NCBI GenBank assembly: GCA_963697675.1
Contig: CAVOOW010000012.1
Location: 43,857 to 107,856 of the forward strand
Origin: CAVOOW01 sp963697675
GTDB lineage: Bacteria > Actinomycetota > Actinomycetes > JACCUZ01
Length of the DNA stretch: 64,000 nucleotides
Reading direction: 5' to 3'
Made by a program: the position numbers and the translations under genes. This document shows positions 43,517 to 52,516 of the stretch, one piece after another. Under the pieces are notes generated by a model. That model saw nothing but the letters and a program-made list of their open reading frames with translations. It searched no databases and was not told where the DNA came from. Numbering within the stretch: the stretch's first letter is position 1; the number at the start of each line of letters is the position of its first letter.

Positions 43517-44880
43517 GACAGTCCCCCACCCACCACGGCGACGACGCCCGAAGCAGCTCAACCGGCGGCGCGTCCGCCCTGCTGGTGACCGAAGCCGGCC
43601 ACCACCAGCGTGACATCTACGACCTCCGGCTGACGACCACGCCAGAGGCGGCCGCGCAGTTCCGCGATGCGCAGGAGCGCTTGCTGAAGGTCCAGGACGG
43701 CGCGGAGGCACCACTGCGACGCGCAGTCGCGCAGGACCCGGACTTCGCCATCGCGCATGCGACGCTGGCGCTGCTCGGCAACGAGTTCGACATGTGCGTC
43801 GACGGAGGTGGGCACCTGCACCGTGCCCAGCGGTCGGCTCTGCGAGCAACCGAGCGGGAACGCAGCTTCGTCAGCGCCGTCTCCGCCCGCATCCGCGGTG
43901 ACCACGACCACCAAGCCCGGCTGCTGCGCCACATCGCCGACTACCCGCGCGACTCGCTAGCACTCACGATCGCTGTGCCGACAATCGCCTTCTCCGGGTC
44001 GATCGAGATACCGGAGCAGGCCTGGACGGTCGTCGAGCGGGCGCGCCCCACGTTCGGATCGGACTGGTGGTACGCCGGTCTGCTCGCCTTCGTCCGGCAG
44101 GAGCAGGGTCACTATGCCGAGGCGGCCGAACTCGCCAGCGGCGCGCTTGCCACCGAGCCCGCGGCCGGCCACGCCGCGCATGCGCTCAGCCACGCGTTCT
44201 ACGAGATGAACCGGCACCCCGAGGGGCTGCGCTGGCTCGAAGGCTGGATCCAGGGCAACCGGCGCACAGCCTTCATGCCGTCCCACTTCTCCTGGCACGC
44301 CGCTCTGCACGAACTTGCCCTCGGCGACGAGACAGCCGTGCGGCTTCGCTACGTGCGCGAGCTCTCCCCCGACAGCGTTCAAGGCGTACGTGCCCTGGTC
44401 GACTCGGCGTCGCTGCTCTGGCGGGCCCGTCTCGACGACGCATGGTCCGGTGCCCTGCCGATCGAGGAGGTGCTGTCAGTGGTCGACGAAGAGCTGTTGG
44501 TGCGGCCACCGACGACCTTCGTCGCCATGCACGCGGCAGTGGCACTCGCCGCCAGAGGTGACGCGGTTGGACTGCGCCGGCTCGGCAGAAGTGCCGCGCT
44601 GGACAGCCCGGCTCACCGGGAGCTCGTCGTTCCACTCACTGCGGCGATGGCTGCACTGGTCGACGGGCATGCCGACCGCGCGGCTCAGATCCTGATGCGC
44701 TTGATGCCCGAGGTCGAGCGGTTCGGCGGCAGCAAGGCGCAGCGAGAGATCATCGAGCTGACACTGCTCCACGCGCTGCTGGAGTCGGGACATGCGCGAG
44801 CCGCACAGCAGATGATTCAGCACGCGCTTGATCGCCCGACTGCGATCAGTTCGTGGTTCCCTGCCCAACGGTCGAGCTGA
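43513..44880 (+). CDS. Tetratricopeptide-repeat protein, TTC38-like
   Basis: A 455-residue soluble helical protein. The middle resembles the TTC38 family: FRDAQERLLKVQDGAEAPLRRAVAQDPDFAIAHATLALL, later AAGHAAHALSHAFYEMNRHPEGLRWLEGW, and SHFSWHAALHELALGD. The conserved His residues in HAAHALSH and HFSWH are typical of the family and might bind metal or ligand, but no activity is known. It is coupled to the preceding 69-residue gene and ends at a strong terminator. Confidence 0.85.
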   Translation: MRQSPTHHGDDARSSSTGGASALLVTEAGHHQRDIYDLRLTTTPEAAAQFRDAQERLLKVQDGAEAPLRRAVAQDPDFAIAHATLALLGNEFDMCVDGGGHLHRAQRSALRATERERSFVSAVSARIRGDHDHQARLLRHIADYPRDSLALTIAVPTIAFSGSIEIPEQAWTVVERARPTFGSDWWYAGLLAFVRQEQGHYAEAAELASGALATEPAAGHAAHALSHAFYEMNRHPEGLRWLEGWIQGNRRTAFMPSHFSWHAALHELALGDETAVRLRYVRELSPDSVQGVRALVDSASLLWRARLDDAWSGALPIEEVLSVVDEELLVRPPTTFVAMHAAVALAARGDAVGLRRLGRSAALDSPAHRELVVPLTAAMAALVDGHADRAAQILMRLMPEVERFGGSKAQREIIELTLLHALLESGHARAAQQMIQHALDRPTAISSWFPAQRSS

Positions 44881-44909
44881 CAACCAGCTCACGACCTGCC
44901 CATAGGGGT

Positions 44910-44951
44910 GGCCTCCTGTCCGGCGCATCTGCTTGCGTCGGACAGGAGGCC
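44910..44951. terminator. Bidirectional terminator
   Basis: GGCCTCCTGTCCG (44910-44922) and CGGACAGGAGGCC (44939-44951) form a perfect 13-base stem; CGCA/TGCG inside the loop extends it. It lies between the convergent TPR and protease genes. Confidence 0.85.
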
Positions 44952-44960
44952 GTTCGCCGT

Positions 44961-45827
44961 TCAGGCCCCTGACAGCAGATTGTTCGCCGCAGCGATCGCG
45001 TCGTCGATGGTGATCGCGAAACCGACACCGATGCTGCCGGAATCGGATGACGTCGTCGCGATGGCGGTGCTGATGCCGACCACCCGGCCAGCCGCATCGA
45101 CCAGCGGGCCACCGGAGTTGCCCGGGTTGATCGCCGCGTCGGTCTGGATCGCGTCGTTGAGCGCGGCACTGTTCGACGCCGCGCCGTTCTCCTCGCCGGC
45201 GTCACGGTGCAGCGCCGACACGATGCCGGACGTGACACTTCCTTCCAGACCGAGCGGGCTGCCGATGGCCAACACCGTGTCGCCCACGTGCAGCGTCGAG
45301 CTGGACCCGAGAGTCGCCGGCGTGAGACCCGACACGCCCTCGGCCTTGATGACGGCGATGTCCTTGCTCGTGTCGGCGCCGACTACGCGAGCCTTTGCGG
45401 TGGTGCCGTCCGAGAACGTCACTGTGATGCTGCCGTTGCCCGCGTCGGCGACGACGTGGGCGTTCGTGAGGATGTTGCCGTTGGCGCTCAGGACCACGCC
45501 CGAGCCCTCCTCGGTGCCGTTCGGGAGGGTGACCACCACAGAGACCACGCTGGGCTGAACTGCCGCAGCGACTTTCGCCAGCAACTGGGAGTCGCTGCTG
45601 TCCGCGACGGTGCTGGCGCGCGTCGACGTACTCGCCGTTGGCGTTGCAGTGCCGCCAAGACCTGCGGCCACCACAGCTCCTGTCGCGCCACCCACTCCAG
45701 TCAGGGCGACGAGCAACACTGCCCCCGCAGCGACTCTCATCACACGTCGCCGCCCGCGCCGTGCAGGCTGGTCGACGGTCTCCGTCGCGGTTGGAACGCT
45801 CTCTGCGGGCTGCTCTTCGATGTCCAT
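44961..45827 (-). CDS. Membrane-anchored S1C serine protease, HtrA-like without PDZ
   Basis: A 288-residue protein. One membrane helix (VMRVAAGAVLLVALTGVGGATGAVVAAGL) follows a short cytoplasmic N-terminus. The trypsin-like domain has the triad in NILTNAHVV (His), SKDIAVIKAE (Asp) and INPGNSGGPLV (Ser). The chain ends right after the protease domain (ITIDDAIAAANNLL), with no PDZ domain, unlike DegP. It would act outside the membrane in protein quality control or processing. It diverges from the apbE operon. Confidence 0.92.
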   Translation of the reverse strand: MDIEEQPAESVPTATETVDQPARRGRRRVMRVAAGAVLLVALTGVGGATGAVVAAGLGGTATPTASTSTRASTVADSSDSQLLAKVAAAVQPSVVSVVVTLPNGTEEGSGVVLSANGNILTNAHVVADAGNGSITVTFSDGTTAKARVVGADTSKDIAVIKAEGVSGLTPATLGSSSTLHVGDTVLAIGSPLGLEGSVTSGIVSALHRDAGEENGAASNSAALNDAIQTDAAINPGNSGGPLVDAAGRVVGISTAIATTSSDSGSIGVGFAITIDDAIAAANNLLSGA

Positions 45828-46009
45828 GACCCGACCGTGCGCCGCGGACCTGTAAGCCGAGTGGTCGCTTGCTGTTCGTTTGCTGTGGCTCTGTCGCCGG
45901 CCCGCCGGCCGCTATGTCGGCGGCAAAGCACAGGGAACGCTCGCCTCGTTCACAGCAACCTTCCAGACCGGGCCGCGATGTTCGTTGGACGCCATCGGAG
46001 GAGGAACCC

Positions 46010-46333
46010 ATGACATCGCGCGAGCAGGGCAAGCGCCGTGCCGTCGCCGTGACCGCGGGCCTGGCAGTGACGGCTGCTGCGGCGACCGCAGGCTTCGGCC
46101 TAGCGGCCCGTGACGCGACGCAGTCGGAGCGGGCTGCGTCGACCGCGAACTCAACGGACAGCTCATCGACGACTTCGAGCACGACCGGCGACGGCTCCAG
46201 CGACGACTCGGCCACGTCAAGCGGCACCGGTGCCAACAGCAGCGACTCGAGCAGCAGCTCGTCCGACGACAGTGGCCAGTCAGGCGTCTCGTCCTCGGAC
46301 GGCTCGGCGCAGGCCAGCACCGGCGGGTCGTGA
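46010..46333 (+). CDS. Ser/Thr-rich exported protein heading the apbE operon
   Basis: A 107-residue product from ATG 46010 with GGAGGAGGA upstream. The basic N-terminus (REQGKRR) and hydrophobic segment AVAVTAGLAVTAAAATAGFGLAA look like a signal peptide or anchor. The rest is almost all Ser, Thr, Asp and Gly (about half Ser). It lies 4 bases before apbE. In related clusters an FMN-binding-domain protein modified by ApbE is expected here. No such domain is present; whether its Thr/Ser residues accept FMN is speculation. Confidence 0.75.
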   Translation: MTSREQGKRRAVAVTAGLAVTAAAATAGFGLAARDATQSERAASTANSTDSSSTTSSTTGDGSSDDSATSSGTGANSSDSSSSSSDDSGQSGVSSSDGSAQASTGGS

Positions 46334-46337
46334 CCTC

Positions 46338-47375
46338 ATGCCCTTCCAGGAGACGTTGCCCGTCGACGACACGACCGCGCAGTGGCCGTTGTGGAGCACG
46401 ACGGCGCGCATCGTGGTCACCGACCCGACGGCTCGGGACGCGGCACAGCGCGTTGTCGCCGAGGTCGCCGAGGCGGTCGACCGTGCGTGCAGCCGCTTCC
46501 GAACGGACTCCGAGTTGTCGCGACTCGCCGATCGCAGCGGCACCGTGAACGTCAGCCCGTTGCTGGCAGAACTGGTGAGCACCGCGTTGGAGGCCGCGCG
46601 ATCGACGGGCGGGCTGGTTACGCCCACCCTGGGCACTGCGCTGTGCGAGCTCGGCTACGACGGTGACTGGTCGCGGATGGGTACGAATGCCCGCGCCGTG
46701 CGGTGGGCCGTTCAGCGGGCGCCGCGGTGGGACGACGTACTGCTGGACGGCACGGCGTTGACCGTGCCCTCGGGCGTGCTTCTCGACCTCGGGTCGACGG
46801 CCAAGGCGTGGACAGCCGACCACGCGGCACGGAAAGTGTCTGACCGGCTCGGGGTCGGCGTGCTCGTCGGCCTCGGCGGGGACCTGGCCAGCGCCGGGCC
46901 CGCACCCACCGGCGGCTGGCGGGTTCTGGTGCGTGACCACGTCGACGACCCCTCCGTCGTCGTGGCGCTGCCGTCAGGCGGCGCGATCGCGACCAGCAGC
47001 ACCCGCAGCCGCCGGTGGCGCTGGGGCGGCCGCGAGCTGCACCACGTGCTCGACCCGGCGACATCCCACCCGGTCGCGGATGTCTGGCGCTGCGTCACTG
47101 TGGCGGCGAGCGACTGCGTCACGGCGAACACCCTCACGACGGCGGCGCTCGTCAAAGGCACCGGAGCGGTTGCGTGGCTTCGCGAACGCGGCCTCCCCGC
47201 GCGTCTGATCGACGCATCGGGAGCAGTCACCGTCGTCAACGGATGGCCCGCGGACCGCCCGGCGGCCCAACCAAGCCGCGCCGAACAGTTGGTTCCGCAA
47301 CCCTCCCGCGACCATCCGCCTGCGCGACCCACCACTCGGCCCGACGCGGCTCAGGTCCGCGGGGAAACGGCATGA
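46338..47375 (+). CDS. apbE: FAD:protein FMN transferase ApbE
   Basis: A 345-residue ApbE from ATG 46338. Family landmarks: VDRACSRFRTDSELSRL near the N-terminus, GLVTPTLGTALCELGYD, VLLDLGSTAKAWTADHAA, then the metal-binding HHVLDPATSHPVADVWRCVTVAASDCVTANTLTTAAL. ApbE attaches FMN to Thr or Ser of partner proteins, usually outside the membrane. This copy shows no signal peptide. The stop overlaps the next start (ATGA). Confidence 0.9.
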   Translation: MPFQETLPVDDTTAQWPLWSTTARIVVTDPTARDAAQRVVAEVAEAVDRACSRFRTDSELSRLADRSGTVNVSPLLAELVSTALEAARSTGGLVTPTLGTALCELGYDGDWSRMGTNARAVRWAVQRAPRWDDVLLDGTALTVPSGVLLDLGSTAKAWTADHAARKVSDRLGVGVLVGLGGDLASAGPAPTGGWRVLVRDHVDDPSVVVALPSGGAIATSSTRSRRWRWGGRELHHVLDPATSHPVADVWRCVTVAASDCVTANTLTTAALVKGTGAVAWLRERGLPARLIDASGAVTVVNGWPADRPAAQPSRAEQLVPQPSRDHPPARPTTRPDAAQVRGETA

Positions 47376-47998
47376 GCGACGCGCTCTGGTACGTCGGTCG
47401 CGGCACCGGCATCGCCAGCCTGCTGCTGCTCACCGTCGTCGTCGCCCTCGGCATCGCGACCCGATCGGGCCGGTCGATCCTCGGCCTGCCGCGCTTCGCC
47501 GTCGGCGCAGTGCACCGCACCGCCAGCCTGACGGCCGTGGTCTTCCTGATCATCCATGTCGGGTCGCTCTGCCTCGATCCGTATGCACAGCTGCACATCG
47601 TCGACCTCGTGGTTCCGTTCACCGGTGCCTACCGGCCGTTCTGGCTCGGCCTGGGCACCGTCGGGCTCGACCTCATCGCGGCGCTGATCGTGACGAGCCT
47701 GCTGCGGCACCGCATCGGCCGACGGACCTGGCGTGCCGTCCATTGGCTCGCATACCTGTCATGGCCGGTGGCTCTGTCGCACGCGTTGGGCAACGGCACG
47801 GACAACGGCACCTGGTGGCTCCGCGCTCTTGCCGCCGCTTGCACCCTGGCAGTCCTGGCGGCGGTCGGCTGGCGGGTCTCCGAGCGCTTTCAGGAGTACG
47901 GCGACGCGCGCGTCCCGCCGTCGCAACGCAATGGCTCGTTCACGTTGGCCGCCGAAAGAAGAGTTGAGATTTCCGTTACTGGACAAGGAGTTCGATGA
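47372..47998 (+). CDS. Ferric-reductase-like heme membrane protein
   Basis: A 208-residue protein with six hydrophobic helices. Histidines sit on helix pairs at AVGAVHRTASL, VVFLIIHVGSL, WRAVHWLAYL and VALSHALGN, the usual pattern for two b hemes in the ferric-reductase/YedZ membrane fold. It should move electrons across the membrane. It is flanked in an overlapping operon by apbE, a NuoF-like protein and a ferredoxin, forming a likely electron-transfer chain. Confidence 0.88.
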   Translation: MSDALWYVGRGTGIASLLLLTVVVALGIATRSGRSILGLPRFAVGAVHRTASLTAVVFLIIHVGSLCLDPYAQLHIVDLVVPFTGAYRPFWLGLGTVGLDLIAALIVTSLLRHRIGRRTWRAVHWLAYLSWPVALSHALGNGTDNGTWWLRALAAACTLAVLAAVGWRVSERFQEYGDARVPPSQRNGSFTLAAERRVEISVTGQGVR

Positions 47999-49239
47999 AC
48001 GCGACCCTCGCGAGGCAAGGACGAGCAACCACCGTCGACGTACGCCGGCTGCTCGTAGCTCCCACTGCCGACCTCGCCGCTCACGAGCAGACACACGGCC
48101 CACTCCCCACACCTCGCGACCTCGTGTCGCTGCTGCGTGACGCCGGACTTCGCGGCCACGGCGGTGCGGCGTTCCCGGCCTGGCGAAAGCTGGCGGCGGT
48201 GACGCCGACCGGGAACGCGGTCGTCGTGGCGAACGGCGCAGAGGGTGAGCCGGCGAGTGCAAAGGACCGGATGTTGCTGCGCTCGGCGCCACACCTGGTG
48301 CTCGACGGCTTGGCGGTCGTCGGCTCTGCCGTGGGCGCTACCCGCGGTGTCGTCTACGTGCCGGCGGAGCTGGCACCGCTCGTGTCGCGAGCCGTCGGTG
48401 AACGTGGGGGTAGGGATCGGATCGCGCTGAGGGTGGTGGAGGCATCCGACACGTTCGTCGCCGGGGAGGAGACCGCGGTCGTCTCGCGGCTGAACGGCGG
48501 CCCGGCCTTGCCCCTGGACAAGTTCACCCGCATCGTCGAGTCGGGAGTCGACGGTCGCCCGACGGTGCTCAACAACGTCGAGACGCTGGCCCACATCGCA
48601 CTCGTCGCGCGGCACGGCGCGGGTTGGTTCCGAGCGGCCGGGACCGATGAGGACCCCGGCACCTTCCTCGCAACCGTGAGCGGCGCGGTGCGCACCGCCG
48701 GCGTACACGAGCAGGAATACGGCACGACGCTCGGTGAGCTGCTCGACCTGGCGGGCGGTATCACTGCGCCGGTGCAGGCGCTGCTCGTCGGCGGCTACCA
48801 CGGGGCGTGGGTGCCGATGCCGGCGGCGATCGATGTCGCTGTCACGCGAAGAGACCTTTCGCCGTACGGCGCCGCGCCTGGCGCAGGCGTCGTGGTGGCC
48901 CTGCCGGCCGAGGCTTGCGGGCTCGCCGCGACCGGACAGGTGCTCGACTATCTCGCCGACCAGACCGCCCGGCAGTGCGGTCCCTGCCAGTTCGGGCTGC
49001 CGCGCCTGGCCGAGACCTTTCGCCTGCTGGCGACTCTGCCGCGGGCGGCGGGAGCTCGGCAGCCGGGGGCGACGCCGCGACTCGTCCAGGAGGTGCACCG
49101 GCTGGCCGCACTGATCGACGGGCGCGGAGCCTGCCGACACCCGGACGGCACGGTTCGGTTGCTGCGCAGCGCGCTGTCGGCGTTCCGGCACGACGTGACT
49201 GGACACCTGTCCGGGGTGTGCCTGGCAGGTGCCCGATGA
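47995..49239 (+). CDS. NuoF-like NADH-binding iron-sulfur protein
   Basis: A 414-residue protein starting within the upstream stop (ATGA). Motifs: LRGHGGAAFPAWRKL (NADH/FMN loop), VVVANGAEGEPASAKDRMLL (FMN contact), FVAGEETAVVSRLNG and RPTVLNNVETLAHIA, then an SLBB region. The C-terminal domain has CGPC, a later GACRHPDG and a final Cys, so a 4Fe-4S site is plausible, though the third Cys of the classical CxxCxxC is absent. It probably oxidises NADH and passes electrons to the ferredoxin and the heme protein. Confidence 0.9.
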   Translation: MNATLARQGRATTVDVRRLLVAPTADLAAHEQTHGPLPTPRDLVSLLRDAGLRGHGGAAFPAWRKLAAVTPTGNAVVVANGAEGEPASAKDRMLLRSAPHLVLDGLAVVGSAVGATRGVVYVPAELAPLVSRAVGERGGRDRIALRVVEASDTFVAGEETAVVSRLNGGPALPLDKFTRIVESGVDGRPTVLNNVETLAHIALVARHGAGWFRAAGTDEDPGTFLATVSGAVRTAGVHEQEYGTTLGELLDLAGGITAPVQALLVGGYHGAWVPMPAAIDVAVTRRDLSPYGAAPGAGVVVALPAEACGLAATGQVLDYLADQTARQCGPCQFGLPRLAETFRLLATLPRAAGARQPGATPRLVQEVHRLAALIDGRGACRHPDGTVRLLRSALSAFRHDVTGHLSGVCLAGAR

Positions 49240-49514
49240 GCGGTCCGACGGTCAGCACTGGGCAAACAAGCACTGCGGCGACAGGCACAGGAGAGACCAG
49301 CGCCACGGTGGCGCTGCACATCGACTGGACTCGCTGCGACGGGCGAGGGCTCTGCGCAGAGTTGCTGCCGGAGCTGCTCGACCGCGATGACTGGGGCTTC
49401 CCCCGAGCCCGGGACGGGTCGCGCGACATCGCAGTGCCCCGCATGTTGCGCCGCCACGCGTCCGACGCCGTGGCCGCCTGTCCGGTGCTCGCCCTCCGCC
49501 TTTCCAGCGCCTGA
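49236..49514 (+). CDS. Single-cluster ferredoxin
   Basis: A 92-residue protein from ATG 49236, overlapping the NuoF-like stop. After a Thr/Ser/Gly-rich leader the core reads VALHIDWTRCDGRGLCAELLPELL and ends DAVAACPVLALRL. The C-x5-C plus CP pattern fits a 3Fe-4S (or incomplete 4Fe-4S) actinobacterial ferredoxin. It is the last gene of the electron-transfer operon. Confidence 0.88.
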   Translation: MSGPTVSTGQTSTAATGTGETSATVALHIDWTRCDGRGLCAELLPELLDRDDWGFPRARDGSRDIAVPRMLRRHASDAVAACPVLALRLSSA

Positions 49515-49649
49515 CCACCCACACCGCGGAATGGCGGCTTGCGCAGGTCGATCGGCGTGGTAATGCCGCGCAGGTCACCACTCGCGGGACCGGCTGCTCG
49601 TGCATAATCCGCTTACCTTGCTGATCTTCAACCGGCGAAGGAGCAACCC

Positions 49650-50550
49650 GTGCCGAGCAACCGCCAATGGACCGCTTTCGGCGTGCCCATCGACAGCGTG
49701 GCGGCACCTGCGGGAGGCCCGCTGTTCGGCACCGAGCTGGCGCCGCAGGCGATGCGCGACCTCGGCCTCGTACGCCGGCTGGACGCAGCCGACGCGGGTG
49801 ACCTCTCCGTACGGATCGTCGGCCCCGACCGGGACCCGCGCAGCGGCATCGTCGGCTGGCCAAGCGTCGGGACGACGGTGAGCGAAATCCGCGCGGCCGT
49901 TGCGGAAATGATGGCCGCAGGGCAGCGGCCGCTGCTGCTCGGCGGCTGTTGCACGGTCCTGATGGGTGCGGCGGCCGGAGCCCGGGACGTCCTCGGCCGG
50001 GTGGGGCTCGCGTACGCCGACGGGCATGTCGACGTATACGACCACCGCACGTCGCCGACCGGCGAGGCGGCAGACATGCCGGTCGCCGGGTTGCTCGGGT
50101 TCGGCTGGCCGGAGCTGATCACCACGATGGGCCCGATCCCGGTGATCGACGGCGGGGACATCGTGGTCCTCGGCGCGCGCGACGAGGACGAGGCGGCCGA
50201 CATCGGCGACCTTCCGCAACGGCTCGGCTTGACGGTGTACGGACCCGCGCGACATCTCGGCGGACGCTGGCGCGTTGGGGCAGGCGACGTACGAAAGATT
50301 CGGTACGGCGGGCATCCCCTACTGGATGCACCTGGATGTGGACGTGCTCGACGAGAAGGCATTTCCGGCCACCGACTATCTGATGCCCGGCGGCATCGAG
50401 ATGGCACAGCTCGCGGACCTGTTGCGGCCACTGGGGCAGGACGCCGCGCTGATCGGTGTCTCGATCGGTTGCTACAACCCGCAGAAGGATCCTGATGGGA
50501 AGTGCGGCGCGGCTCTGGCCGACCTCCTGGTGGATGTGCTCACGGCCTAG
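49650..50550 (+). pseudogene. Arginase/agmatinase-family protein, frame broken
   Basis: GTG 49650 follows AAGGAG. The first frame holds RPLLLGGCCTVLMGAAAG and VGLAYADGHVDVYDHRTSP, then fails near 50.26 kb. The next frame continues LGQATYERFG, HLDVDVLDEKAFPATDYLMPGG and VSIGCYNPQKDP. Metal ligands in DGHVD and DVDVLD are kept, but the GGDHS histidine is replaced (GGCCT), so the metal site and substrate may differ from true arginase. Length is 3n+1, so one extra base explains the break. Confidence 0.85.
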
Positions 50551-50557
50551 CAGCAGA

Positions 50558-50578
50558 CCGCCGATCGATCGACGGCGG
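50558..50578. terminator. Hairpin between convergent genes
   Basis: CCGCCG and CGGCGG, with TCGATCGA in the loop, form a palindromic stem 7 bases after the arginase-family stop and before the esterase stop on the other strand. Confidence 0.5.
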
Positions 50579-50620
50579 AGTTGCTCACGAGCAGTCGAAG
50601 AGTCTCCCAGGTGAAGGCGG

Positions 50621-52128
50621 CTAGCCGGTTGCTTGTACGGCGAGGTCGACAGGGGCGAAGGGATGGTCGGCCCACAGCCGGCGGGAGGTCTCCTCCGGGT
50701 AGGGCCGCACGGCCGGTTCGGTGTCGATGATCCAGGTGTGTCGCTCGCGCGGGTCGTAGGCGGGCCATCCGGGGTCGCCGGTCGCGGCGAAGGCGGTCCA
50801 GGCGGCGCGCACGCGGGTCGCCAACGCTGCCGCCTCCGGGGGCGGTTGGTGCCCGATCAGGAACGCCGCGGCTCCCGCGGTCAGGTTGCCGAAGGTCAAG
50901 GGGAGGCCGAGCCCGTGGCAGGCACCGAGGATGCCGCCCATGCCGGGGGCGTTCCAGACGAGTTCGTACAGGTGGGTCTGCCCGTGGGGTGGTGGGCCTG
51001 GGCCAGCCGCAGGGAGGGCATCCGGAACAACCAGTCGGAGTGCAGGAGCTCGTAGAGCCTTTCCGGGCCGACGGCGGGATGGGCGGCACGGTAGGCGTCC
51101 GGGTCGGGGGCCAGGACGCGCAGGGCGGCGTCGGTCTGCTCGGGCGTGATCTCCCCGAGCTCGCCCTTGACGGCCATGAAGAGCCGGTACTCGTCGCGGG
51201 TGTGGCCGACGATCAGCTCGACGCCGGACGAGGCTCCATCGGCCAGCGCCTGCCAGGGCACAGCGGGCAGCACCTCGCCGTCCACGACGGGCGCGACGGG
51301 CGCCTGCAGGTGCGCGGCCTGGCCCCATTGCGGGTTGGCGGCCATCGTGTCGGCCACCTCATCCGCGGCGTCGTTCAACCGCGAGGGAGAGAGGCGGGCC
51401 AGCTCGCGGGCGGAGTTAGGCAGGCCCAGGTGGCCGGTGATGGCGGCGGCGATGTCGGTGGCGAGCGCCTCGGTGAAGTACAGGCCGGGCACGCTCTGCG
51501 CGATCGCCCGGTGGAACAGGCCGGTGGCGCTGGGCATGGCCATCAGAGCGGCGATGCTGCCGGCTCCCGCGGACTCACCGAAGACGGTGACCCGGCCAGG
51601 GTCTCCGCCGAATGCGGCGATGTTGTCCTGGACCCAGCGGAGCGCGGCGACCTGGTCCAGGAGCCCGCGGTTGGCCGGCGCTCCGGGGAACTGCCCGAAG
51701 CCCTCGGCGCTCAGGCGGTAGTTGAAGGTCACCACGACGACGCCGTCACGGGCCAGGACGGCGCCGTCGAAGAGGGGATCGCCGGACCAGCCGTAGACGT
51801 AGCCGCCGCCTTGGATCCACACCATCACCGGCAGGCGGGCGGCGCCGAGGTCGGGGGACCAGACGTTGACGGTCAGCCAGTCGCCGTCGGCGTCCCGCGC
51901 GGCGGGTGCGCCCATCGCACTGGACTGCGGCGGCGGCGGCCCGAAGGCGACGGCCTCGCGCACGCCCTCCCACGGCTCGACAGGCATCGGCGCGGCCAGG
52001 CGAAGCTCGCCCACCGGTGGGCGAGCGAACGGCATGCCACGGAAGACGGCCAGGCCGTCCTCCGTCCGCCCGCGCACGCTGCCCGAGGTGAGGCGAACGT
52101 GCGGGCCTGCGGATCCGGTGGCGTTCAT
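50621..52128 (-). pseudogene. Type-B carboxylesterase, frame broken
   Basis: The ATG at 52128 starts MNATGSAGPHVRLTSGSVRGR. The alpha/beta-hydrolase core has LPVMVWIQGGGYVYGWSGDP (oxyanion hole) and VTVFGESAGAGSIAALM (nucleophile Ser). The acidic residue is probably in VGHTRDEYRLF. Near 50.98 kb the frame breaks in a run of C; the next frame gives HGQTHLYELVWNAPGMGGILGACHGLGLPLTFGN with the catalytic His. Total length is 3n+2, so one base is missing (or two extra). It resembles para-nitrobenzyl esterases with broad ester substrates. Confidence 0.88.
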
Positions 52129-52440
52129 GGGTGGTGGGTTTTCCGTACGAGAGGCAAGGCGGCGGGAGCGGCAATTTTCGCGCGCCCGGTGATCGCGCCG
52201 CATCCCATATAGCCGCGTGGTGAGCGGGCAATGAGCCCGTGGTTGGGCGCGCGGGGCCCAGATGTCACGCCGACCCCACGACCCCCAGCAGTCGTTCACC
52301 GCTAGCCCCAGCGTGCGTCGGCACGCCTGGGATGTGGGGTGAGCCATACGGGCGCGCGGCGCGCCGGCACAAGCGCTGAGTACCCTCTCGTCAGGCGGCC
52401 AGCGAGTGATACGGCTTTCCGTGCGCTTTCTTGCTGCCCC
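52129..52440. other. 312-bp intergenic stretch
   Basis: It contains no gene, tRNA or repeat that I can support. It must hold the esterase promoter at its left end and that of tRNA-Arg at its right end, but no convincing boxes stand out. Confidence 0.5.
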
Positions 52441-52513
52441 GCCCTCGTAGCTCAGGGGATAGAGCATCGGTTTCCTAAACCGTGTGTCGCAGGTTCGAAT
52501 CCTGCCGAGGGCA
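52441..52513 (+). tRNA. tRNA-Arg (anticodon CCT)
   Basis: A 73-base cloverleaf. The acceptor stem GCCCTCG/CGAGGGC is perfect. The anticodon loop TTCCTAA gives CCT, and the T arm contains GGTTCGAATCC. The discriminator is A, followed by CCG, so CCA is not encoded. The 3' end GGGCACCG recurs downstream beside the insertion sequences, marking this tRNA as an insertion site. Confidence 0.97.
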
Positions 52514-52516
52514 CCG

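Noticed and set aside
46110..46337. Longer N-terminus for ApbE
   Set aside because: The extension overlaps the Ser-rich gene out of frame and shows no family similarity.
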